Source of the DNA: Pedobacter sp. KBS0701
Lineage (GTDB): Bacteria > Bacteroidota > Bacteroidia > Sphingobacteriales > Sphingobacteriaceae
DNA: 64,000 nt
Assembly: GCF_005938645.2 (NCBI RefSeq)
Contig: NZ_CP042171.1
Location: 6,262,001 to 6,326,000, forward strand
Direction: 5' to 3'
Shown here one piece after another: positions 16,880 through 24,079 of this stretch. The notes beneath the pieces are model-generated. The model had not been told where the DNA came from. It saw only the letters and a list, made by a program, of their open reading frames with translations, and did no database searches. Every line of letters starts with the position of its first letter. The first letter of the stretch is position 1. Made by a program: the position numbers and the translations under genes.

Positions 16880-17860
16880 TTATTCAAATTCTTTCTCTAA
16901 ACCCTCTCTTAAATCGAAAAGCAACCATTGTTTGTTTTTCACATCAGCTTGTTTCGTTTTTAGCAACTGGATAAAATCTTTCACCCCAATTTCTTCGTTC
17001 CCGTTACCATGAATCAGCACAATGCTGCCCGCGTTAGGTTGCTGTCCTTTGGCTAACCAGGCATCGCTTCCAACAGGGATTAATCCGTAAGCTTCAATTT
17101 TTTCAACAATCGCCTCATCCGATACCAATCCTGGAAACCGGAAAAATACCGATGGGATTAAACCGTTTTTTAACATCATTTTTTCATTTTCTAATACCTC
17201 TACGTCTAAGTTGGTTCCCGGAGCCAGCAGGAAATTTTCAGCCAATGGCAGTTTATTGACTTCATGGTTATAAGTATGGTTTACCCAGGTAATATTCAAT
17301 TTCTTTTTCTCTACCAAACCTTTCAACCAATTCAGATCATCCTGGTGTTTTAACATCCATTTACCTGAAACGGAAACCGCAAGTGGGGCGGGCTGCTCTG
17401 TCTTTTTAAATTCGTCGAAAACTGATTGGAAAATAATCCGGTCTAAAGCCTTGTGCGAAGGACAAAGATCGATCGTTAAAGTAATGCCCTTTTCATTCGG
17501 AATGGCGTGATCAATCCCTGCGTTTTGCAGCTGCAGATCTTTAGCAGCTGCGGCTTCTATTGATTTTATATAAGCCGTGTTTTTAAAAATCGCCAATACA
17601 TTTTGGAACTGTAAGCTGCTTGTGGCATAATTACTGGACAAATCTACCCTGGTATCTAATGTTTCAGGATTTACCAGCAATAAATATTTTTGGTTATTTG
17701 CCGAAAAACTTCTGACCGCAATCAACTTCTCATTAGCACCACTTGCGAGGGCAAAACTTACCTTATAGCGTTTAATATCTTCAAAATTTTGTGCAAAAAT
17801 TTCAGCGCAGAAGAAGCAGGTGAAAAACATGCTGAGCAGTATGGATTTAGATAATTTCAT
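16880..17860 (-). CDS. Divergent polysaccharide deacetylase family protein (secreted)
   Basis: A 326-residue protein with a signal peptide (about 1-23). The NodB-like region begins near LTIDLCPSHKALD, where the classical TFDDG becomes TIDLC. It continues with HTYNHEVNK, the metal-binding HxxxH motif, and RFPGLVSD and GSDAWLA. A late SIVLIHGNGNE supplies the last family His. The motifs fit carbohydrate esterase family 4, but changes in the first motif make activity uncertain. It is divergent from a small membrane gene 60 bases away. Confidence 0.75.
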   Translation of the reverse strand: MKLSKSILLSMFFTCFFCAEIFAQNFEDIKRYKVSFALASGANEKLIAVRSFSANNQKYLLLVNPETLDTRVDLSSNYATSSLQFQNVLAIFKNTAYIKSIEAAAAKDLQLQNAGIDHAIPNEKGITLTIDLCPSHKALDRIIFQSVFDEFKKTEQPAPLAVSVSGKWMLKHQDDLNWLKGLVEKKKLNITWVNHTYNHEVNKLPLAENFLLAPGTNLDVEVLENEKMMLKNGLIPSVFFRFPGLVSDEAIVEKIEAYGLIPVGSDAWLAKGQQPNAGSIVLIHGNGNEEIGVKDFIQLLKTKQADVKNKQWLLFDLREGLEKEFE

Positions 17861-17920
17861 ATTTCCTTATTTAAAATCTTTCTAATTTAATGCAAATCCG
17901 TTACCTTTACAAACATCGCC

Positions 17921-18043
17921 ATGAACAAAGAAAAAGCAAAATTATGGTTTAAGCGGGTGGGGCTGGTTGGGTTTTTATTCTTCCTGATTAAAGGATTAAT
18001 ATGGCTTGTTGTGTTCTATTTTATTGGCAAAAACGTTACTTAA
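17921..18043 (+). CDS. Small 40-residue membrane protein
   Basis: A short ORF starting MNKEKAKLWFKRVG, with one strongly hydrophobic helix (GLVGFLFFLIKGLIWLVV-type) and a tail ending FIGKNVT. The positive-inside N-terminus (Lys-rich) and the intact start and stop suggest a real product. A near-consensus -7 box TACCTTTA lies about 20 bases upstream (17903-17910). It resembles short conserved membrane peptides I associate with Bacteroidota genomes, some annotated misleadingly, but I cannot assign a function. Confidence 0.6.
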   Translation: MNKEKAKLWFKRVGLVGFLFFLIKGLIWLVVFYFIGKNVT

Positions 18044-18151
18044 ATAGTTCATTCGTTCAGTAGTCATTAGCTCATTAGTCCGCGCGAATTGCATAAAATT
18101 TTGAACCGACCGTCATCCTGAACTTGTTTCCGGATCTATTTCGAAAGTATT
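18044..18151. repeat. Intergenic word-like text and a family A fragment
   Basis: GTTCATTCGTTCAGTAGTC and ATTAGCTCATTAGTCC are word-like E text. GACCGTCATCCTGAACTTG with CGGATCTATTTCG (18109-18143) is the 'GTCATCCTGAA' subtype of family A, as at 31926. Confidence 0.5.
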
Positions 18152-18532
18152 TTACCTAAAAGTAAACAGCATATTCGCCAGAAAATTCCACACAAAAACA
18201 ATCACAATCGCGAAGAATTTGGCTACATAAAAATTGGTGCCATTTTTCCGCTGGTGAAAAAGATAAATGATGAAGGTGTTTAAACCTAAGCCGATTAAAC
18301 TCACTACTAAAAATTTGCTGAATTCAGTTGCCCAATGGGTGTTGGTACTTTCAAATGTCCATATCCGATTAATGAGATAATTATTGGTTACGGCTAAAGT
18401 AAAACCAATGGCATTAGCAATGTACTTATTGATTTTGATTTTCTCCTTGCACAGCCATGTTGCGCCGAAATCTATCGCCATCCCGAGAAAACCTGTTAAT
18501 CCAAATTTTAAGATGCGGAAGAATAAATCCAT
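18152..18532 (-). CDS. GtrA family membrane protein
   Basis: A 126-residue protein with four predicted helices and family motifs: FGLTGFLGMAIDFG at the start, NAIGFTLAVTNNYLINRIWTF (shown here as NAIGFTLAVTNNY and LINRIWTF) in the middle, and VWNFLANMLFTFR at the end. GtrA proteins are thought to flip or assist transfer of lipid-linked sugars. Its start lies one base beyond the stop of the upstream GT39 glycosyltransferase, so the two are almost certainly one transcript. A joint role in glycan modification of the envelope is inferred. Confidence 0.9.
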   Translation of the reverse strand: MDLFFRILKFGLTGFLGMAIDFGATWLCKEKIKINKYIANAIGFTLAVTNNYLINRIWTFESTNTHWATEFSKFLVVSLIGLGLNTFIIYLFHQRKNGTNFYVAKFFAIVIVFVWNFLANMLFTFR

Positions 18533-18533
18533 G

Positions 18534-20174
18534 TTAATGTATTTTAACCAGATAAAAATGTTCTAAAACCTGGGGGCGTGTTTTCACGTTTAAAAATTTA
18601 CCCGTCAGTTTCGTGGTATGAAAGTATTCAAACGATTTTAGAATTTCAGCATGGTATTCGCTTTTTAGTTTTGCCAATTCCTGTTCTGGAATGTAAATAA
18701 CTAAGTCTTTTAGATGCTTTGACTTGTCGAGATCACTATAATTATGCAGATATTTTACTTCTCCCGGGGCATAAAAGTCAAAAGAAAATGCATCTATATA
18801 GTTTAATACTGCAGGTTTAGCAGTAGGATAATTTTGCTTTAACCAATTACCTGCCTGCATACCTGATTGATATTTTAAAAGGGCCGGGTAGAAAAAAATG
18901 AATAGAAATATCATTAATCCGACAGATAAAAATGCACTTCTGGCAATGATGGTTTCCAGTAAAATGCCTTTAAATAGTAAGAAAGAGATGGCGAGAACAA
19001 CAATCAGGATCCCGATAATTAAATATGGGCTGTCGAATCCAAAGAAAAAGACTAAGACAGAAAGTAAGGCAATAACCAATATGAAAATGATGTTCTGTAT
19101 AATGAAGAAGATTTTTAAGCCATTCCCACTAAGCTTTCGCAGATACAGCGCTGTGATGATCGAAAACTGGGGAAAGATGATCAGGATATAATGCGGCAAC
19201 TGAAATTTAGAAAGAGAAAAGATCAGAAAAGTAACCGCTGCACTTGCCCAGATCATAATGCTTTCAGGAGCTAAAGCAATTCTATTTTTTCTTTTAAACA
19301 GATTTACTACGGCCGTATAAAATAGTACAGACCAAGGGAGGAATGCCCAAAGGGTGGTATGCAAGAAGAACGAAATATCCCCTTTGCCTTTAATTGGCCC
19401 ATTGTTAAAGAAACGCCCAAACTGACTGTCCCAAAAGAAAAACTTTAAACCCGAAACACCGGTCCTTTCAAAAACAATTTTTTCGGGATGCAGATCGAAT
19501 TGCGTGTAAAGCGAATACAATTCAGGGGTAATAAAAACAAAAATCAAAAGGATGGCGATATACCATTTTGGTTTTAAAAGCTGATGGTACTGTTTTGTAA
19601 GCAACCAGTAGATAATAAAGCCTGCAAATACAGGAATCAGTACAAAAATTCCTTTGATTAATATTGCACAGGCCGCAAAAAATGAACCTGCTACTAGGTG
19701 CCAGAAAGAATTTTGATGTGCCTTATAGTAATGGTAAATAGATGCTAACGTGAAAGTTGTAATGTAAATTTCGGCCCTAACATCAAAAGTAGAGGTGATG
19801 ATATGTAAGGCACTAAGAAAAATTACCGTACTGATTAACCCGGTTTTTTCATCGTATATATCTTTAGCTAGCTTGTATAAATACCACGCGCCCAGTAAAC
19901 CAAATAGAAATGATGGTAATTTATAGGCAAAGGACGATATCCCGAAAATTTTAAAGGATGCTGCAGAAATCCAAAAAGTGAGGTGGGGTTTATCCAGCCA
20001 GTCGGCCCCACGGCCGTAAAGATTAAACCAATCTTTGAACAGAATAATGTTTTTAGACATGGAAGCATACAATGCGCCATCGGGCTCCATCACGCCGCCA
20101 AAAAGTGCTGGTATACTCGCAATTGCAAGTAAAACGATCAGGAATTTATATAGGGTTGTATATTTTAAGTTCAT
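18534..20174 (-). CDS. ArnT/GT39-like membrane glycosyltransferase
   Basis: A 546-residue polytopic protein with about 11-12 helices. The first extracytoplasmic loop carries EPDGALYASMSKN, where an acidic residue is catalytic in GT-C enzymes, and DWLDKPHLTFW. Such enzymes move a sugar from a polyprenyl-phosphate donor onto lipid A or protein on the outer face of the membrane. A soluble C-terminal domain (about 430-546) follows the helices. It is paired with gtrA directly downstream. The acceptor is unknown. Confidence 0.88.
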   Translation of the reverse strand: MNLKYTTLYKFLIVLLAIASIPALFGGVMEPDGALYASMSKNIILFKDWFNLYGRGADWLDKPHLTFWISAASFKIFGISSFAYKLPSFLFGLLGAWYLYKLAKDIYDEKTGLISTVIFLSALHIITSTFDVRAEIYITTFTLASIYHYYKAHQNSFWHLVAGSFFAACAILIKGIFVLIPVFAGFIIYWLLTKQYHQLLKPKWYIAILLIFVFITPELYSLYTQFDLHPEKIVFERTGVSGLKFFFWDSQFGRFFNNGPIKGKGDISFFLHTTLWAFLPWSVLFYTAVVNLFKRKNRIALAPESIMIWASAAVTFLIFSLSKFQLPHYILIIFPQFSIITALYLRKLSGNGLKIFFIIQNIIFILVIALLSVLVFFFGFDSPYLIIGILIVVLAISFLLFKGILLETIIARSAFLSVGLMIFLFIFFYPALLKYQSGMQAGNWLKQNYPTAKPAVLNYIDAFSFDFYAPGEVKYLHNYSDLDKSKHLKDLVIYIPEQELAKLKSEYHAEILKSFEYFHTTKLTGKFLNVKTRPQVLEHFYLVKIH

Positions 20175-20245
20175 TTACAGGAAGCAAATATGAGCAAAAA
20201 AAAGTCAAATTTTTTTAAGGTTTAAGATTAACAAGGGCAAAGCAT

Positions 20246-20253
20246 TATCTTTG
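20246..20253 (+). promoter_or_regulatory. pdxJ -7 promoter element TATCTTTG
   Basis: Exact TAnnTTTG ending five bases before the pdxJ ATG at 20258. By the usual spacing the transcript would start at or next to the ATG, implying a leaderless or near-leaderless mRNA. Confidence 0.55.
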
Positions 20254-20257
20254 CTTC

Positions 20258-20974
20258 ATGACAAAGTTATCGGTTAATATCAATAAAATTGCTACACTTC
20301 GCAACAGTCGCGGAGGTAATAATCCTGATCTGGTTAAGGTTGCATTAGATTGCGAACGTTACGGTGCGCAGGGAATTACCGTGCACCCAAGGCCTGATGA
20401 ACGCCACATTCGTTACCAGGATGTTTACGATTTAAAGGCTGTTATTGCGACAGAATTTAATATTGAAGGAAATTGCAAAGAAGATAAATTTGTTGATCTG
20501 GTTTTGGCCAACAAACCTGCTCAGGTTACATTAGTGCCTGATGCCGAAGGTCAAATTACTTCTAATCACGGTTGGGATACGGTTAAACATAAAGATTACC
20601 TGAAAGAAATGGTAGCTGTTTTTCAAAAGGAAGGCATCCGCGTTTCTATTTTTGTTGATCCGGTTGTAGAAATGGTTGAAGGCGCGGCTGAAACCGGAAC
20701 AGACCGCATTGAATTGTACACAGAGGCTTATGCCCATAACTATTTTGCCGATCGCGAAAAGGCCTTGGTGAATTATATTGCGGCAGCACACCACGCCAAC
20801 AAATTAGGTTTGGGAATTAATGCCGGTCACGATCTTGATTTACACAACCTGCATTATTTTGCACAGAGCATACCAGGTTTGTTAGAAGTTTCAATCGGTC
20901 ACGCGTTAATTAGCGATGCACTTTATTTAGGTTTAGAAACAACCGTTCATAAATATTTACAACAACTTGCTTAG
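20258..20974 (+). CDS. pdxJ: Pyridoxine 5'-phosphate synthase
   Basis: A 238-residue TIM-barrel enzyme that forms pyridoxine 5'-phosphate from 1-deoxy-D-xylulose 5-phosphate and aminoacetone phosphate phosphate-ester, the last ring-closing step of the DXP-dependent vitamin B6 route. Diagnostic segments are LSVNINKIATLRNSRGG, ITVHPRPDERHI, a central IEGN, GTDRIELYTE and GINAGHDLDLHN, with IGHALISDAL at the end. Length is normal. It begins only five bases after a consensus promoter box. Confidence 0.97.
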   Translation: MTKLSVNINKIATLRNSRGGNNPDLVKVALDCERYGAQGITVHPRPDERHIRYQDVYDLKAVIATEFNIEGNCKEDKFVDLVLANKPAQVTLVPDAEGQITSNHGWDTVKHKDYLKEMVAVFQKEGIRVSIFVDPVVEMVEGAAETGTDRIELYTEAYAHNYFADREKALVNYIAAAHHANKLGLGINAGHDLDLHNLHYFAQSIPGLLEVSIGHALISDALYLGLETTVHKYLQQLA

Positions 20975-20978
20975 TTTT

Positions 20979-21060
20979 TAACCACAAAGCACACTAAGAA
21001 GTGCACAGAGAAACAGAGCCTCTGCGTACTCGGTGAAAAACTCTTTTTCTCTGTGGTTAG
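20979..21060. repeat. Dispersed repeat family C
   Basis: TTAACCACAAAGCACACTAAG and AGTGCACAGAG (abutting) face CTCTTTTTCTCTGTGGTTAG. AACCACA and TGTGGTT close the element. It fills the gap between pdxJ and the EamA gene and would form a stem in the transcript. Confidence 0.7.
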
Positions 21061-21071
21061 ATAATATAAAT

Positions 21072-21962
21072 ATGTTAAAAGGAATTCTCCTTGTTTTTTT
21101 TGGTGCCTGTAGTTTTGGTATCCTGTCTACTTTTGTAAAACTCGCTTATCACGAAGGTTATACGCTGGGCGATGTAACCGGTGCCCAGGCTTTTTTCGGA
21201 GCGGTAATTTTATGGGTATTATTTTTCTTTCAAAGCAGAACAGCCGCTTATAAAGCTAAGGCTATTGTGCCTGAAACACCTTGGTGGAAAATGATCATCG
21301 CAGGAACCTGTACGGGCTTGGTGAGCATCTTTTATTATCAGTGTGTAAAGCTGGTACCCAATTCGGTAGCGATTATTTTATTGATGCAGTTTATCTGGAT
21401 GAGTATTTTAATGGAATACCTCATTTTTAAAAAGAAACCTACCGGCTTACAATTAGCCGCTATTTTACTGGTTCTGGGTGGTACAGTTTTAGCCAGTGGA
21501 ATGGTAGAAACCAGCATTGGAAGCATGGATTTAAAAGGGATTAGTTTTGGGTTGTTGGCTGCACTTTGTTATGCGGGTTTTTTATTATTAAGTGGTAGAA
21601 TTGGGAATGAATATGCTCCACTAAAGAAAAGCGCGCTGATGATTACCGGCGCCTGTATATTAATCTTCATTATCTTCCCGCCAGCATTTTTGTTTAATGG
21701 TGCTTTGGGTGGAAGTTTATTGAAATGGGGATTGATTATCTCAGTTTTCGGTACGGTTATTCCCCCTTTATTTTACGCAGAAGGCGTGCCCAGAATTGGT
21801 ACTGCCATAAGTTCGATATTAAGTGCAGCAGAGCTACCTGTTGCCGTAATGATGGCTGGTTTTGTGCTGCAAGAGCAGGTGTCGTTTCTAAGATGGGTTG
21901 GTGTTGTAGTAATTTTATCGGCGATGGTTTTGCCAAACCTGAAGTACCTTAAAAAAAGGTAG
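21072..21962 (+). CDS. EamA/DMT family transporter
   Basis: A 296-residue protein with ten predicted helices arranged as two EamA repeats (about 5-145 and 155-290), typical of drug/metabolite exporters. Landmarks are GACSFGILSTFVKLAY in helix 1, PNSVAIILLMQFIW in helix 4 and LPVAVMMAGFVLQE near the end. The ATG at 21072 is preferred because upstream in-frame codons (from 21033) are family C repeat sequence. Substrate unknown. Its stop is directly followed by AAGGTAGAAGG-type word text. Confidence 0.88.
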   Translation: MLKGILLVFFGACSFGILSTFVKLAYHEGYTLGDVTGAQAFFGAVILWVLFFFQSRTAAYKAKAIVPETPWWKMIIAGTCTGLVSIFYYQCVKLVPNSVAIILLMQFIWMSILMEYLIFKKKPTGLQLAAILLVLGGTVLASGMVETSIGSMDLKGISFGLLAALCYAGFLLLSGRIGNEYAPLKKSALMITGACILIFIIFPPAFLFNGALGGSLLKWGLIISVFGTVIPPLFYAEGVPRIGTAISSILSAAELPVAVMMAGFVLQEQVSFLRWVGVVVILSAMVLPNLKYLKKR

Positions 21963-22041
21963 AAGGTAGGAAGGTTGAAGGTGTAAGGTTGAAATACACG
22001 ATAATAATCTTCCGACTTTCGGACCTCGGACACCCGACTTA
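21957..22041. repeat. Word-like repeat (family E)
   Basis: Direct near-repeats of AGGTAGAAGGTAGGAAGG and TTGAAGGTGTAAGGTTG are followed by CTTCCGACTTTCGGACC and TCGGACACCCGACTTA. The last string is the reverse complement of the word text at the 3' end of uvrA (2542-2574). Confidence 0.6.
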
Positions 22042-22083
22042 TTGAAAAATTAAATATCTTTAAAAAGCATAAAGCATTTACAC

Positions 22084-22647
22084 ATGAAAAAACTTACCAT
22101 TTATATTTTATCCCTGATCATTATCGGCTTAGCCGGATGTAAAACCAAAACCACCATCAATCAGGATGAGGCAGCTGAAGTAATTACCAGCTACTTAAAA
22201 GCCAATCCTGAATATAAAACCACCAGGTTTAAATTTGGGGAGATGAAATTTAATAGTACAAACGATATGTTCGAACTGGGGAAATATAAATCTTTGGCCA
22301 GCAAAGGTTTGGTTACCCTAAGCTTAAAAGAAGCCAAAAAGAAATTTCTTTCGAAAGATAGCAGTTATGTTTATCAGATTACTTTAACCGATAAAGCAAG
22401 TCCGTTGGTGTTGAAACAGGATGGCGACAAGGCTACTGTAAAAGTGGTAGAGTATGTTTTATCAGACGAGAAACCAGTTGATTTTGCGCAGGTAAACTCA
22501 AGCACAGCAAAAGTGACGGTGTCGCTTAAAATGAATACGACCGATTTTGAGCCATTTGATAAAGACGCCGATAAAAACAGCAACTTCATTACCAAAACTT
22601 ATAAATTAAAGTTGAGTAAAGATGAAGGATGGAAGGTGCAGAAGTAA
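22084..22647 (+). CDS. Putative lipoprotein, unknown function
   Basis: A 187-residue protein with a lipoprotein signal: a basic start MKKLTIYIL, a hydrophobic core and lipobox LAGC at about residues 16-19, followed by KTKTTINQDE. The mature part is Lys/Asp-rich with alternating beta-like segments and no motif I recognise. A near-consensus -7 box TATCTTTA (22055-22062) precedes it. It appears monocistronic, and no neighbour suggests a function. Confidence 0.75.
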   Translation: MKKLTIYILSLIIIGLAGCKTKTTINQDEAAEVITSYLKANPEYKTTRFKFGEMKFNSTNDMFELGKYKSLASKGLVTLSLKEAKKKFLSKDSSYVYQITLTDKASPLVLKQDGDKATVKVVEYVLSDEKPVDFAQVNSSTAKVTVSLKMNTTDFEPFDKDADKNSNFITKTYKLKLSKDEGWKVQK

Positions 22648-22881
22648 GAAAAAGACTCAAGCTGAAAGATCAAAGATAAAAACGGAATGCATATTGCGCC
22701 CTGCAACCTTTGTTTCTTATAGTGCCTTCGTTTTTAAACCCGACAGAAGCGAAAATCCTTTTTGTTTGCAGCAATCTTAAATAAGCTGATAGGATCTCAG
22801 AAAGATTGAAGCGAATGGCGGGAACAGTCCTAAATTTTAGCACAGCCACTGCTTTCCAAAATCTTAATGGATATAAAAAAA
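22648..22881. repeat. Intergenic family B repeat between convergent genes
   Basis: At about 22735-22830: TTTAAACCCGACAGAAGCG, AAAATCCTTTTTGTTTGCA, a short insert (AGCAATCTTAAATAAGC), then AAAGATTGAAGCGAATGGCG. This is one of the clearest B copies. Word-like AAAGACTCAAGCTGAAAGATC precedes it (listed as AAAGACTCAAG and CTGAAAGATC). Confidence 0.65.
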
Positions 22882-23733
22882 TTAACTGCCCAGACTTTTT
22901 TGAATAAAGGTTTTAAGCTTCTTAAACAAATCTTCTTTTTTAGGCCTTTCCTTACCATTATGGGTTAAATTGTTGTCGTAATGGTTTAGCAGTTCTGCAG
23001 CATAGTCTTTTTGAGGTTGACTACCCGACTTTAACACCTCGATAAACCGAACGGCATTACTATTTAAGGTGCTGTTAAATGAAACTGCGTAGTACTCGCT
23101 CCGTTCCGATGGATTTCTATTGTTGTTGTTTTCCATCGCGCCGTTTTCTGCAAAATAATCGACATGAAGAATAAACGGGTTTAATTTTTTCAATCTCTTA
23201 GTGCCTTTACGCTCATTCCTCCAGGGATGTTCTTTTTTATAAAGTTGCGCAAGCAGAAAATCCTTTTTCCAAAGGGTAATCTGGTGCGACATTAAATAAT
23301 TTGACGCCTCGTTATCGATCTCCGCAATATTAAATCCTTCAATAAAATTAATGGTTCCTTTAGTTTTGTAAACGCCAGAACTATGGAGTTTAACCTGTTG
23401 CCAATCGTTTTCAATTGCCTGTTCGAACAGTGCTGTAAAGAACTTAGGCTTTACAGGTTTGCTTAACCACATATCTTCCTGGAAGTAGAGTATATACTCT
23501 TCATCTAAATTGCTTAAAAGCGTTACCAGCCGATCAGCCCATTCGCCTTTGCCCGATTTGATGTTTGCGAAGCCGCTCACATCTGCGGTTCTTTCTTCTG
23601 TAGCGAAATAATAATTGCATGGTATTTTAAAATCCCAGTTTTCTGAGAAAGTGTAATCAAAACCTTTATAAAGAAATTCATAACTATCGCAGGCGTGAAC
23701 TAAAAGTGCGACGTTATTTTTGCAAGTTGACAT
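22882..23733 (-). CDS. Putative glycosyltransferase-like protein
   Basis: A 283-residue soluble protein. It begins NVALLVHACDSYEFLYKGF, a GT-A-like beta-alpha start, and has YILYFQEDMWLSKP, where the QED could replace the DxD metal motif. It also has ITLWKKDFLL and a Lys-rich C-terminus. I cannot name a family. The pattern is reminiscent of small surface-polysaccharide glycosyltransferases. No polysaccharide genes are adjacent. A -7 element on the minus strand lies 30 bases upstream of its start. Confidence 0.6.
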   Translation of the reverse strand: MSTCKNNVALLVHACDSYEFLYKGFDYTFSENWDFKIPCNYYFATEERTADVSGFANIKSGKGEWADRLVTLLSNLDEEYILYFQEDMWLSKPVKPKFFTALFEQAIENDWQQVKLHSSGVYKTKGTINFIEGFNIAEIDNEASNYLMSHQITLWKKDFLLAQLYKKEHPWRNERKGTKRLKKLNPFILHVDYFAENGAMENNNNRNPSERSEYYAVSFNSTLNSNAVRFIEVLKSGSQPQKDYAAELLNHYDNNLTHNGKERPKKEDLFKKLKTFIQKSLGS

Positions 23734-24046
23734 AAAAGGGCATAGGGTAGGTAAATGCTTTTCAAATTTAAGAAAATGCTTTTTTCGTTTGCTTTGGTAG
23801 CTAATATTTTACGTTGCAGCTGCTTATTGATTCGGATCAACTGATGCAAAAAGATTTAAGTTAGCCATAGCGACAAAATAAATTTTAGAACAACCACCGC
23901 TTTCAAATAATCAAAATATTGGCTTAAAATTGAATAAACGTTTGTCCTGGCTTTTGCTAATAAAATCTATCTATTTTGTAGCTTTTAAGTATAAATAAGA
24001 CGCCTTTTTTACACTGATTGATAGTGAAATACAGCTTCGTTTTTGC
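23734..24046. other. Divergent intergenic region
   Basis: It holds the minus-strand promoter at 23763-23770 and the gcvP promoter at 24047. The remaining roughly 250 bases are AT-rich, with no ORF, hairpin or recognised repeat that I can support. There is no glycine riboswitch-like structure upstream of gcvP. Confidence 0.5.
23763..23770 (-). promoter_or_regulatory. Candidate -7 element TAAATTTG (minus strand)
   Basis: An exact TAnnTTTG on the minus strand, 30 bases upstream of the start of the putative glycosyltransferase gene. Confidence 0.5.
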
Positions 24047-24054
24047 TACCTTTG
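24047..24054 (+). promoter_or_regulatory. gcvP -7 promoter element TACCTTTG
   Basis: Exact TAnnTTTG, 26 bases upstream of the gcvP ATG, giving a leader of about 20 nt. Confidence 0.6.
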
Positions 24055-24079
24055 CACGCAAATTTATTATTCATACCGC

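Noticed and set aside
23734..24046. Glycine riboswitch upstream of gcvP
   Set aside because: No paired aptamer-like structure is visible and the promoter leaves a leader of only about 20 bases.
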